DNA of 64,000 nt. Origin: Natronobacterium haloterrestre (GTDB lineage: Archaea > Halobacteriota > Halobacteria > Halobacteriales > Natrialbaceae). The translations under genes and the position numbers were made by a program. Location of the stretch: positions 124,001 through 188,000 of the forward strand of contig NZ_FOKW01000009.1 of the NCBI RefSeq assembly GCF_900112205.1, given 5' to 3'. Below are positions 1 through 8,154 of the stretch, piece after piece. Under the pieces are notes generated by a model. The model saw only the letters and a program-made list of their open reading frames with translations. It ran no database searches and was not told the origin of the DNA. The number at the start of each line of letters is the position of its first letter. Position 1 is the stretch's first letter.

Positions 1-89
1 TTCTTTTCGGCCACAGCGGGTCCCGGAGTCCCGGAGTCCAGGATTCTCGAAGTCTCGAGCGGCTGCGCTCGATGGTCCCTTCGTCGGAC

Positions 90-845
90 TCAGACCACAA
101 GCGAGACCGCCAGCCCGATCAGCACGACCCCGAGTGCGAGCTTCAGCCGATCCGCGGTGATCCGGTGGGCGAGCCACCAGCCGAGGCCGACGCCCCCGAG
201 GTACGCGGCCGTGAGCGGCACGAACAGCGACGCGACGACCGCGTCCCGCAGCAGGTAGTTGACCGAGGTAAACAGCGCGGTGAAGACGACGACGATCTGC
301 GTGACCGCGATCGTCACGAGCATCGGTACGCCGACCAGAACGAGCGCGGGGGCCGACAGCGCGGCGCCGCCGATCCCCAGGAGGCCGCCAAAGCCGCCGA
401 TTACGAGCCCGAGACCGGCAAACGCCGCGAGGTCTCGACGGCCCCGTCCGAGGTCGAGCCGCGGCTCGAGGTCGCGGTGCTCCCGGTAGACGATGTTCCC
501 GCCGACGACCGCGAGCAACGCGGCGAGCACGATTCCGTACGCGCGCCGCGAGAGGTAGGCGTTGGCCCGGACGCCGAGCCACGTGCCGACGGCGGCGGCG
601 GCGCTGACCGCGCCCGCGATCGGCCAGTCGATCTCGCCCGACCGCGCGTAGACGGCGCTGCCGAACACCGCACCGACGGTGAAGACCGCGCTTGCGGTAC
701 CCGCCACCTCGTCGCTCGAGAGCGACGTCAGGAGGTAGAGTCCAGTGACGATGAGGATCCCGCCGGGACCGATCGTGGCGACGATCACGCCGCCGAGAAA
801 GGCAAGCGCGAGCAGGGCGACCAGCACCTCGAGGGTGACGACCAC
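90..845 (-). CDS. TauE/SafE family sulfite/anion exporter-like membrane protein
   Basis: About 251 residues, almost entirely hydrophobic, with the two-repeat layout of TauE/SafE (DUF81) permeases. A Gly-rich turn (GPGGILIVTG) follows the first helix, and a matching turn (GGLLGIGGAALSAPALV) sits at about residue 150, with hydrophobic segments between and after. The family moves sulfite, sulfoacetate or other organosulfur anions across the cytoplasmic membrane; the substrate here cannot be read. I chose the GTG at 845 because the family's first helix begins a few residues later; a GTG six codons downstream is an alternative. The open frame continues far upstream antisense to other genes, but that part is a shadow. 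It faces away from the NRAMP-like gene to its right. Confidence 0.85.
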   Translation of the reverse strand: MVVTLEVLVALLALAFLGGVIVATIGPGGILIVTGLYLLTSLSSDEVAGTASAVFTVGAVFGSAVYARSGEIDWPIAGAVSAAAAVGTWLGVRANAYLSRRAYGIVLAALLAVVGGNIVYREHRDLEPRLDLGRGRRDLAAFAGLGLVIGGFGGLLGIGGAALSAPALVLVGVPMLVTIAVTQIVVVFTALFTSVNYLLRDAVVASLFVPLTAAYLGGVGLGWWLAHRITADRLKLALGVVLIGLAVSLVV

Positions 846-1274
846 GAGTCTCGAGGGCGGGTAGCAGACTCGGTCGGTTAACGGCTTTCCTTGCTGCTGT
901 GGGGCCGGTTCCTTCTCGCTTGGCGCGTTCCCGGTGGGACTCGAGCGACCTCCGGCGCCCCGACACAGTACGGCGATTCCGAACTGACTGGTTGAACATT
1001 CCGGGCGTGGACACTCCCCTCCACGGGCATTTGCTGTGGGTGTACTTCGTTCAGCGACACCCCACACTCGTTCGCTTCTCGCGATCGGGCAGTACGACGC
1101 GACTATGACACGATCACATCCACAGTCCGACGAGGCACAGGCACACGCACAGACACGGGCACGGACACGGACACGGACGCGGACACGAACCCAGCGTCTC
1201 GAACGCCGACGGAACCCGGCCGTCAGCGTCCGGCACCTGCGACGGATCGACCGCCGAACGGCGAGGGCCGACGA
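846..1274. other. Intergenic region, divergent promoters and low-complexity tract
   Basis: This gap lies between two divergent transporter genes, so it should hold both promoters, though no convincing TATA box stands out. The right half holds a hexamer-like ACACGG tract. It also contains a possible 57-codon reading frame (ATG 1105 to TGA 1278) whose stop overlaps the next ATG as ATGA. That product would be Arg/Thr-rich and basic, which is unlike the acidic proteins around it. Confidence 0.5.
1136..1190. repeat. Degenerate hexanucleotide repeat tract (ACACGG-like)
   Basis: An alternating purine/pyrimidine tract built from about nine imperfect copies of a six-base unit (CACGGA/CACGCA) lies about 85 bases before the NRAMP-like start. 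It could vary in length by slippage. No function is visible in the sequence. Confidence 0.7.
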
Positions 1275-2537
1275 ATGAGTATCCGCAACATCTCTTCGGT
1301 CGAGTACGTCGCCGGGCAGGTCCAGCAGTACGGACTCGCGTTCGTGATGGTCGCCAGCTACTTCGGCTCCGGGTCGGTGTTCATCGCGAGCCAGGCCGGC
1401 GTGATGCACGGCTACACCCTGTTGTGGGCCGTCGTCGGCGCCGCCTTGCTCGGGTTCATGGCCCAGGACATGAGCGCCCGGCTGGGGATCCACGGCGAAC
1501 CGCTGATGATATTCGTCCGGGAGAAACTCGGCCGGCCGGGGGCCACGGCGATCGCGATATTCCTCTCGATCGGCTGTATCGCGTGGACCCTCGGCCTCGT
1601 CGCCGCCGTCGGCGCGGGCGTCTCGTTCCTGCTCGGCGGCGCGATCGGCTGGCAACCGATCGCCGTGGTGACGACGTTCGCGGCGATCGGCGTCGGCGTC
1701 CTGAACTACGACACCGTCGAGAACGTGATGATCGGGATGATGCTGTCGCTGATGGTCATCTACGTGATCGTCGCACTTCCGAGCGGCGCGAACCCCGGCG
1801 ACGTCGCCGTCGGGTTCGTCCCGACGATGGACACGTTCGGCGCGCTGGCGATGGCCGCCGGCCTGCTCGGGACGACCGCCCTGTGGCCCAACTTCTTCCT
1901 CGAGTCGATCCTCGTCCACCAGAAGGGGTGGACGGACCAGAGCGACCTGCCCGACGCGCGGGAGGACCTGGCGATCGGCTACGCCGTCGGCGGCGTGACG
2001 ACGATCGCGATCCTGATCGCCGCCGCGGCGCTCCTGCGCCCGATGGGCTTTACGCAACTCGAGACGTTCATCACGCCCGGCGAGGCGCTGGTCGAGGTGC
2101 TGGGCGTGTGGGCCATGGTGCTGTTCGTCGGCGGCGTCATCGCGGCCGCGTTCAACAGCATCATCCCGATCATGTGGGCGCCCGCGTACATGCTCCCGCA
2201 GGCGGCCGGAGTAGACGTCCAGAAGGGCGATCGGCTGTTCAAAATCGTCTTCGCGAGCCTGACCGGCGTGGGCGTCCTCTCGCCGGTTATCAGCCGCGTC
2301 CTGGACCTCTCGGTCGTCGACATGGTGATCCTGTTCCCGATGTACAACGGGATCTTCGGGCTGCCGGTCGCGGCCGTCCTGCTGTTCTGGGCGGTCAACG
2401 ACCGCGAGACGATGGGCGAGTACCGCAACTCGTTGAAGCTGAACGTCGTCAACGCGTCGCTTGTGTTGTTGGCTATCGTGCTCGCCGCCCTGTCGATGCA
2501 GGACTTCCTGGACCTGCTCACCGGCGGCGGGTTCTGA
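1275..2537 (+). CDS. NRAMP-like divalent metal transporter with non-canonical metal site
   Basis: 420 residues with about 11 predicted membrane helices and an NRAMP/MntH-type layout. Canonical NRAMP proteins use DPGN in helix 1 and MPH in helix 6 to bind Mn2+ or Fe2+. Here the helix 1 position reads GSGS (residues 31-34) and the helix 6 position reads WPN (204-206) followed by FFLES. The fold is therefore recognisable but neither metal-binding motif is kept. A different substrate, such as Mg2+ in the NRAMP-related group, is an inference. The ATG at 1275 is chosen because hydrophobic sequence starts soon after it; it overlaps the stop of a doubtful upstream small frame. Confidence 0.8.
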   Translation: MSIRNISSVEYVAGQVQQYGLAFVMVASYFGSGSVFIASQAGVMHGYTLLWAVVGAALLGFMAQDMSARLGIHGEPLMIFVREKLGRPGATAIAIFLSIGCIAWTLGLVAAVGAGVSFLLGGAIGWQPIAVVTTFAAIGVGVLNYDTVENVMIGMMLSLMVIYVIVALPSGANPGDVAVGFVPTMDTFGALAMAAGLLGTTALWPNFFLESILVHQKGWTDQSDLPDAREDLAIGYAVGGVTTIAILIAAAALLRPMGFTQLETFITPGEALVEVLGVWAMVLFVGGVIAAAFNSIIPIMWAPAYMLPQAAGVDVQKGDRLFKIVFASLTGVGVLSPVISRVLDLSVVDMVILFPMYNGIFGLPVAAVLLFWAVNDRETMGEYRNSLKLNVVNASLVLLAIVLAALSMQDFLDLLTGGGF

Positions 2538-2639
2538 CCCGCTCCTGATCCCGCTCTCGACGGTTCGTGACTGCGTGCCACCGGAATCGGCGAGCCGACA
2601 CCGCGGGGGTTTTGGTTCGGGCACGAATACCGCTCGATA

Positions 2640-4358
2640 ATGAACGACGATTTGCGCGAGCGCGTCGAGCGCGAGGCCGAGAAACACGCGCTGTTGAACG
2701 CAGTCAAACACGAGAGCGACGCCGACGTCGGCGCGATCATGGGGCCGCTGATGGGCGACAACCCCGACTTCCGCCCGCACGGCGACGAGATTCCGGGCGT
2801 CGTCGGCGGCGTCGTCGGCCGGGTTAACGACCTCTCCTACGACGAGAAACGCGAGCGACTCGAGGAACTCGCCCCCGAGGAACTCGAGGAGATCGAGGCC
2901 GAAGAGGAGGAGGACGACCATCCCCTGCCCGACCTCCCCAACGCGGAGGAGTACGACGAGGTCCGAATGCGCTGTGCGCCGAACCCGAACGGCCCGTGGC
3001 ACGTCGGCCACGCCCGGATGCCCGCCGTCATCGGCACCTACCGCGATCGTTACGACGGCTGGTTCTGCGTCCGGTTCGACGACACCGACCCCGAGACCAA
3101 GCGACCGGACCTCGAGGCCTACGACGCCATCCTCGAGGACCTCGAGTACCTCGGGTTCGAACCCGACGCGGTCTACCGGGCGAGCGACCGCGTCGAGACC
3201 TACTACGACCACGCCCGCGAACTGATCGAACTCGGCGGCGCCTACACCTGCTCCTGTTCGGGCGAGGAGTTCTCGGAACTGAAGAACTCCGGCGAGCCCT
3301 GCCCGCACCGCGACAAGGACGAGGAAACCGTCACACAGGAGTTCGAGGCGATGGTCGACGGCGAGTACGAGAGCGGCGAGATGGTCCTCCGGGTGAAGAC
3401 CGACATCAGTCACAAGAACCCGGCGTTGCGAGACTTCGTCGCCTTCCGAATGGTCGACACGCCACATCCGCGCGAGGAGGCGAGCGATTACCGGTGCTGG
3501 CCGATGCTCGACTTCCAGTCGGGGATCGACGACCAGCTGACCGGCGTCACCCACATCATTCGCGGAATCGACCTGCAGGACTCCGCCAAGCGCCAGCAGT
3601 TCGTCTACGACTACTTCGGCTGGGAGTACCCCGAGGTCGTCCACTGGGGCCACGTCCAACTGGACGCCTACGACGTGAAGATGAGCACCTCCACCATCTC
3701 GGAACTGATCGAAGAGGGCGAACTCGACGGCTGGGACGACCCGCGCGCGCCGACGCTCAAGAGCCTCCGCCGCCGGGGCATTCGCGGCGAGGCCATCGTC
3801 GACGCCATGGTCGAACTCGGTACCTCGACCAGCGACGTCGACCTCGCGATGAGTTCGATCTACGCCAACAACCGCGAACTGATCGACGACGAGACCGACC
3901 GCCGGTTCCTCGTCCGCGACGGCACCCAGCTACCGCTCGGCGGTAGCCCGCCCGAGGAGGCGAACCCGCCGCTGCACCCCGACCACGAGGACCGCGGCGT
4001 CCGCGAGATTCCCGTCGGGGACGCCGTCCTGCTCGAGCCCGAGGACGTCCCGGACCGCGAGGACCGCGTCTGGCTGAAAGGGCTGGGCTGCTTCCAGTAC
4101 ACCCGCGATACGCTGCAGTACACCGGCGAGGACATCGAGGTCGTCCGCGAGGGCGACGTCGACGTCGTCCACTGGGCGCCCGCGGAGGAGAGCGTCCCCG
4201 TCCGAATGCGGACGATGACCGGCGACGTATCGGGTCGAGCCGAACCCGGCGTCGCCGACCTCGAGAGCGACGAGATGGTCCAGTTCGAGCGCGTCGGTTT
4301 CGCCCGGATCGACCGCCACGAGGACGACGAGACGGTCGTCTACTACACGCATCCCTGA
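2640..4358 (+). CDS. gltX: Glutamyl-tRNA synthetase, archaeal type
   Basis: 572 residues. It attaches glutamate to tRNA-Glu in the cytoplasm and, in archaea, belongs to the GlnRS-like subgroup that may also charge tRNA-Gln for later amidation by GatDE. The class I HIGH signature appears as HVGH at about residue 122, after APNPNGPW, and the KMSKS loop as KMSTS at about 346. The N-terminal 95 residues form an acidic helical extension typical of archaeal GluRS. The C-terminal part is the beta-barrel anticodon-binding region. An AT-richer patch just before the ATG is the likely promoter. A tRNA-Glu gene occurs later in the window, but the two are not linked. Confidence 0.96.
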   Translation: MNDDLRERVEREAEKHALLNAVKHESDADVGAIMGPLMGDNPDFRPHGDEIPGVVGGVVGRVNDLSYDEKRERLEELAPEELEEIEAEEEEDDHPLPDLPNAEEYDEVRMRCAPNPNGPWHVGHARMPAVIGTYRDRYDGWFCVRFDDTDPETKRPDLEAYDAILEDLEYLGFEPDAVYRASDRVETYYDHARELIELGGAYTCSCSGEEFSELKNSGEPCPHRDKDEETVTQEFEAMVDGEYESGEMVLRVKTDISHKNPALRDFVAFRMVDTPHPREEASDYRCWPMLDFQSGIDDQLTGVTHIIRGIDLQDSAKRQQFVYDYFGWEYPEVVHWGHVQLDAYDVKMSTSTISELIEEGELDGWDDPRAPTLKSLRRRGIRGEAIVDAMVELGTSTSDVDLAMSSIYANNRELIDDETDRRFLVRDGTQLPLGGSPPEEANPPLHPDHEDRGVREIPVGDAVLLEPEDVPDREDRVWLKGLGCFQYTRDTLQYTGEDIEVVREGDVDVVHWAPAEESVPVRMRTMTGDVSGRAEPGVADLESDEMVQFERVGFARIDRHEDDETVVYYTHP

Positions 4359-4389
4359 TCGCGGCTCCACGTCCACGGATCGCCTCGAG

Positions 4390-4560
4390 TCACAACGCTC
4401 CCCCGTCGGCGACGTCGGTCACCCCCGTTCGCCGGGCGGTCTCGAACCCGATGTTTTCGTCGAACGGGAGCGCCCGTTCGTTCTCGAGGTCGGCGAGCGC
4501 GACCGCATCGAGGGTTCTCTCGGGTCCGCGGTCGTAGAGATACGCGGTGCTCGTCGGGGG
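4390..4560 (-). pseudogene. Coding-like remnant without a start, unrecognised
   Basis: On the minus strand an open stretch ends at TGA (4390-4392) and reads in typical haloarchaeal codons, for example LENERALPFDENIGFETARR. No ATG or GTG lies in frame at a sensible place upstream, where the frame runs into a G/A-rich tract. It looks like the 3' end of a lost gene or a misread short gene. I do not recognise the family. Confidence 0.3.
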
Positions 4561-4578
4561 CCTGTGTCCGCGGTTTCT

Positions 4579-4612
4579 CCCCCTCCCTTTTCCCTTTCGT
4601 CCTTTCCCCTCC
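4579..4612 (-). repeat. G-run tract on the minus strand (possible G-quadruplex)
   Basis: Read on the minus strand, five runs of three to five G separated by A-rich linkers follow directly after the stop of the small zinc-site protein. One linker is about 11 bases, so a quadruplex would need a long loop. It could act in transcript ending, but this is speculative. Confidence 0.35.
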
Positions 4613-4618
4613 CCTCAC

Positions 4619-4783
4619 CTACTCGAGGAGGTCGTCGGCCCGCTCCGGGAGCGGATCGGCGACCACGCCGTCCTGCCGACCGAGCACGCGTGCGTGAGCG
4701 GCACAGACGTACCGGTTCTCGGCCCACGGGATGTGTAACTCGACGGCGGCGGGCCGCTGGCAGTCCGCTTCGGAACACTCCAT
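4619..4783 (-). CDS. Small Cys/His protein, probable zinc-binding, unrecognised
   Basis: A 54-residue protein beginning MECSEADCQRPAAVELHIP. Two cysteines near the N-terminus (C3, C8) and a later C-x2-H pair (CAAH) suggest a single zinc knuckle like that in small haloarchaeal hypothetical proteins. The ATG at 4783 gives a compact protein beginning just before the first cysteine; a GTG seven codons upstream is possible. It precedes the DUF456 gene's 3' end and may be transcribed separately. No partner or pathway can be inferred. Confidence 0.6.
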   Translation of the reverse strand: MECSEADCQRPAAVELHIPWAENRYVCAAHARVLGRQDGVVADPLPERADDLLE

Positions 4784-4841
4784 GGTCGTGTGAACGAGAC
4801 CCACGAGTTGAGCTTTTCCCCGGTTCCGTCCACGCCCGCGC

Positions 4842-5327
4842 TCACAGCAGGAAGACGGCGATCAGGAAGCCGAACAGGACCGTCGCCGTCAGCAGCGCCT
4901 GAGCGGCCGTCGAGGCGAGCATCCCCGCGGTCGCGTACAGCGCCGACTGTGCGCTCTCGTCGACGTTGCCGTCGCGGACGAACTCGAGGGCGAAGACCGT
5001 CCCGAAAAGCCCCACGAGCAGGCCGAGCGGGCCGGTGACGACCATGAGGACGATGCCGACGGCGGCCGCGGCGGCGGTCGTTCCCCACGACGCGCCGCCG
5101 GCCTTCGCCGCGATCGAGCCGCCGAAGAACTCGACGAGCAGCGTGAGCACGCCGAGCAACGTCAGAACGGCGAGCGTGAGTGCACCGGGCTCCGCGAAGC
5201 CGGAGTGCCACCAGTAGAGGTAGACGCCGGCCAGCGAGAGCAGCCCGCCGGGGACCAGCGGCACGAGGGTTCCGGCGACGGCGGCGACGAGCAAGGCGAC
5301 CGCGAGGACCGTGATCGCATCGACCAT
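4842..5327 (-). CDS. DUF456 family membrane protein
   Basis: 161 residues with about five hydrophobic helices and short glycine-rich loops. The pattern LVPLVPGGLLSLAGVYLYWW near the N-terminus, followed by repeated GG/SG small-residue helices, is typical of the DUF456 family, whose function is unknown. The ATG at 5327 is the only strong start and leaves a short gap to the divergently placed upstream region. The SLC13-type permease ends 69 bases upstream on the same strand, so co-transcription is possible. Confidence 0.8.
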   Translation of the reverse strand: MVDAITVLAVALLVAAVAGTLVPLVPGGLLSLAGVYLYWWHSGFAEPGALTLAVLTLLGVLTLLVEFFGGSIAAKAGGASWGTTAAAAAVGIVLMVVTGPLGLLVGLFGTVFALEFVRDGNVDESAQSALYATAGMLASTAAQALLTATVLFGFLIAVFLL

Positions 5328-5395
5328 ACCCCGACGAACGTGGGCCGACGCCAAAGTCGTACTGCGGCGATTCGAAAGGGCGGCGGCAACCGTCC

Positions 5396-7195
5396 TCACA
5401 GCCCCCAGAAGAAGACGATACCGACGGTGGTCACGACCGCGAGCAGGAGCTGGAGCGGGCCGCCCACGCGGACGAAGTCGCGGAACTCGTACTGTCCGGG
5501 TCCGTAGACGAAGAGGTTGGTCTGGTAGCCGACCGGGGTCATGAACGCCGTACTGGCGGCGAAGGTGACCGCCAGAACGAACGCGAAGGCGTTTACCCCC
5601 AGGCGGGACGCCACGTCGACGGCGACCGGGACGAGCAACACGACGCTGGCCTGGTTGCTGACCACGTTCGTCATCAGCGCGGTCAGGAGGTAGAACAGGC
5701 CGAGGACTCCGATCGCGGGCAACACGTCCGCGCTCGAAACCACGAGTGCGCCGAGGACGTCCGCACCGCCGGTCTCGGCCAGAGCATCCCCAAGCGGGAT
5801 CACGCCGGCGAGCAGGAAGATGACGTCCCACTGGACGGCCTCGTAGGCCTCGGCCGGCTTGACGACGCCGGCCGCGAGCATCGTGGCCACGCCGGCCAGT
5901 GCCGACACCACGATCGGAACCACGCCGACCGCGGCCAGTCCGACGACGCCGAGGACGGTGCCGACCGCGATCGGTAGTTTCGACCGCCGGAACTGCTGGA
6001 GCGCGAGGTCGCCCGCCACGATGACGTTGGGATCGTTCGCGAACCGATCAACGGTTTCCGGGTCGGACTCGATGAGCAGGACGTCCCCCGGTCGGAGGGT
6101 CAACTCGGTCAGTCGCTCGTGGGTGATCTCGCCGCCGCGTCGGACTGCGAGCACGCGAGCCTGGTAGGTCTCGGTGAAGTTCGCCGATTCGACCGTCTCG
6201 CCGATCAGATCCGAACCCGCCGTGAGGACGATCCCGACGAGCGTCTGTTCCGGCGCGAGCGAATCGAGTTCCGTCTCGGTCGTGACGCTCGGCACGAGGT
6301 CGATCCCCTCGATCTCGAGCAGCGCCTGGAGCGCGTCCTCGGTCAGCCGGATCGTGTAGACGTCGCCGCTGCGGATGGTCGTCGACAGCGGCGGCGCGGT
6401 GACGTACCGGTCGTCCCTGATGAGCTGGGTCACCTCCGCCTCGAAGTCGACCTCCTCGAGCGCGTCCCGGAGCGATAGCCCGACGGCGGGCGAGTGCTGA
6501 CGGACGACGAGTTCCGTGAGGTACTCCTCTTCGGTCGCCGTCGATCGCTCGCTTCGGGGCGTGACGTGGGACGGAGCGAGCCAGTAGCCGACCGTGAGCA
6601 GGTACGCCGAGCCGACGACGAACACGACGGCCCCGAGTGCGGTAAACTCGAACATAGAGAACGGGTGGCCGAGGTACTCCGCCGAGAGGCTGCTCGCGAT
6701 GAGGTTCGTGGACGTTCCGATGAGGGTGAGCATTCCGCCCAGCATCGATGCGTACGACAGCGGCAACAGCAGCTTCGACGGGGAGGTGCCGTTGTCGTGA
6801 GCGAGGTCGTTGACCATCGGCACCAGGACGGCGACCGCCGCCGTGTTGTTGATCAGCGCGGACAGCGGCCCGACGATGCCGATCGTCGCCCCGAGTTGCC
6901 GGTGGACGTCCCCGCCAGTGTACTCGGCGACCGTCTCCTGAAGCCGCTGGATGAGCCCCGTCCGCCGGACCCCCTCGCTCAGGACCATCATCGCGAGGAT
7001 GGTGATCGTCGCGGGATTCGAGAACCCGGCGATCCCGTCGCTCGGCGTGACGCCCGTCCAGGGCTCGAGGATCATCAGGCTGACCATGATCCCGATCGCC
7101 GTGACGTCGATCGGCACCGGTTCGGTGACGAACAATACGAGCGCGACGGCGATGAGCAAAAAAACGAACAACGCGCCGGTCGTCAGCGTAGCCAT
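5396..7195 (-). CDS. SLC13/DASS-type permease with two RCK_C domains
   Basis: 599 residues. The protein has an N-terminal block of membrane helices with the transporter hairpin GPLSALINNTAAVAVLVP at about residue 110. Two soluble TrkA-C/RCK_C-like domains (about 205-290 and 300-380) follow, then a second membrane block with NVVSNQASVVLLVP. This is the layout of the SLC13 permeases of the YfbS/SAC1 group, which take up sulfate, dicarboxylates or other anions with Na+. The regulatory domains suggest ligand gating. ATG 7195 (MATLTTGALF) is chosen because the first helix starts right after it; the longer open frame upstream is not protein-like. The SDR gene lies divergently. Confidence 0.88.
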   Translation of the reverse strand: MATLTTGALFVFLLIAVALVLFVTEPVPIDVTAIGIMVSLMILEPWTGVTPSDGIAGFSNPATITILAMMVLSEGVRRTGLIQRLQETVAEYTGGDVHRQLGATIGIVGPLSALINNTAAVAVLVPMVNDLAHDNGTSPSKLLLPLSYASMLGGMLTLIGTSTNLIASSLSAEYLGHPFSMFEFTALGAVVFVVGSAYLLTVGYWLAPSHVTPRSERSTATEEEYLTELVVRQHSPAVGLSLRDALEEVDFEAEVTQLIRDDRYVTAPPLSTTIRSGDVYTIRLTEDALQALLEIEGIDLVPSVTTETELDSLAPEQTLVGIVLTAGSDLIGETVESANFTETYQARVLAVRRGGEITHERLTELTLRPGDVLLIESDPETVDRFANDPNVIVAGDLALQQFRRSKLPIAVGTVLGVVGLAAVGVVPIVVSALAGVATMLAAGVVKPAEAYEAVQWDVIFLLAGVIPLGDALAETGGADVLGALVVSSADVLPAIGVLGLFYLLTALMTNVVSNQASVVLLVPVAVDVASRLGVNAFAFVLAVTFAASTAFMTPVGYQTNLFVYGPGQYEFRDFVRVGGPLQLLLAVVTTVGIVFFWGL

Positions 7196-7410
7196 CCGGG
7201 TGGCGACAGTACCAGAGCGATCGACAAATAGTCCCCGACGCTTCCAGCGAACTCGGATCGGTTCGACCTGCGGCGGACTCGGCGAGCGCACGACCGCTCG
7301 AGCGGCGATCCGAGAACCCGAAAAGTTCCCGGGAAGTTCGTCCACCTCCCGAACGAGCGGAGCGTCTCTCGAGTCGATACGATTACCTTCCGTCGGCTGA
7401 ACGTCCACCC

Positions 7411-8148
7411 ATGGCAGACGGCGCGATCATCGTCGGCGGTTCGTCCGGCATCGGCGAAGCGCTGGCTCGCGAACTCGCCGAGGACGGCTACGTGGTCGGG
7501 CTGGCGGCCCGGCGGACGGAACGGATGCGACGGATCGGTTCGGAACTGGCGACCAAGTCCTACGTCGCGACGATGGACGTCACCGACCCCGAGGACGCCC
7601 GCGAGGGCTTCTTCCAGCTCGCGGAGGCGATGCCGTCGGTCGACCTCGTGGTCGTCAGCGCCGGCGTCGCCGACGTCAACTACGACCTCGAGTGGGCGTC
7701 CGAACGGCGCACGATCGACGTCAACGTCCGCGGGTTCGCCGCGATCGCGACGGCGGCGATCTCGTACTTCGAGGAACGTTCCGGCCGCGCCGGCGAGACG
7801 GCCGGCCACCTCGTCGGCATCTCCTCGGTCGCGGGTCGGTTCGGCAACGGCGGCACACAGGCGTACAACGCCTCGAAGGCGTTCGTCTCGCGCTACCTCG
7901 AGGGACTGCGAACCCGACAGGCCGGCTCCGGCGGGGACGTGACGATCACGACGATCGAACCGGGCTTCGTCGACACCGAGATGTCCTACGGCTCGTTCTG
8001 GCAGTGTTCCCCGGAAACGGCAGCAAAGCAGATCGTCCGGGCGATACGGAAGGAGAAGACCCACGCCTACGTCACGCGGCGGTGGCGGCTCGTGGCGTGG
8101 GTGCTGTCGCTGGTTCCGAACGCGATTCTTCGGCGGGCGCTGTCCTGA
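7411..8148 (+). CDS. Short-chain dehydrogenase/reductase (SDR)
   Basis: 245 residues with a classical Rossmann fold. The NAD(P)-binding GGSSGIG is at residues 8-14, the catalytic serine lies in GISSVAG at about 137, and YNASK gives Tyr151 and Lys155. An Arg-Arg pair after the second strand (AARRTERM) favours NADP(H). The C-terminal tail is basic and hydrophobic (RRWRLVAWVLSLVP), hinting at membrane contact as in many SDR proteins acting on lipids. The substrate is unknown. It is divergent from the SLC13 gene and convergent with tmcA, with only 6 bases between the two stop codons. Confidence 0.92.
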   Translation: MADGAIIVGGSSGIGEALARELAEDGYVVGLAARRTERMRRIGSELATKSYVATMDVTDPEDAREGFFQLAEAMPSVDLVVVSAGVADVNYDLEWASERRTIDVNVRGFAAIATAAISYFEERSGRAGETAGHLVGISSVAGRFGNGGTQAYNASKAFVSRYLEGLRTRQAGSGGDVTITTIEPGFVDTEMSYGSFWQCSPETAAKQIVRAIRKEKTHAYVTRRWRLVAWVLSLVPNAILRRALS

Positions 8149-8154
8149 AACGCG

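Noticed and set aside
90-3659. A 1189-codon open frame on the minus strand
   Set aside because: Only its last quarter (90-845) is the TauE-like protein. The rest runs antisense to the NRAMP-like gene and gltX and has the Arg/Asp/Val-rich look of GC-rich shadows.
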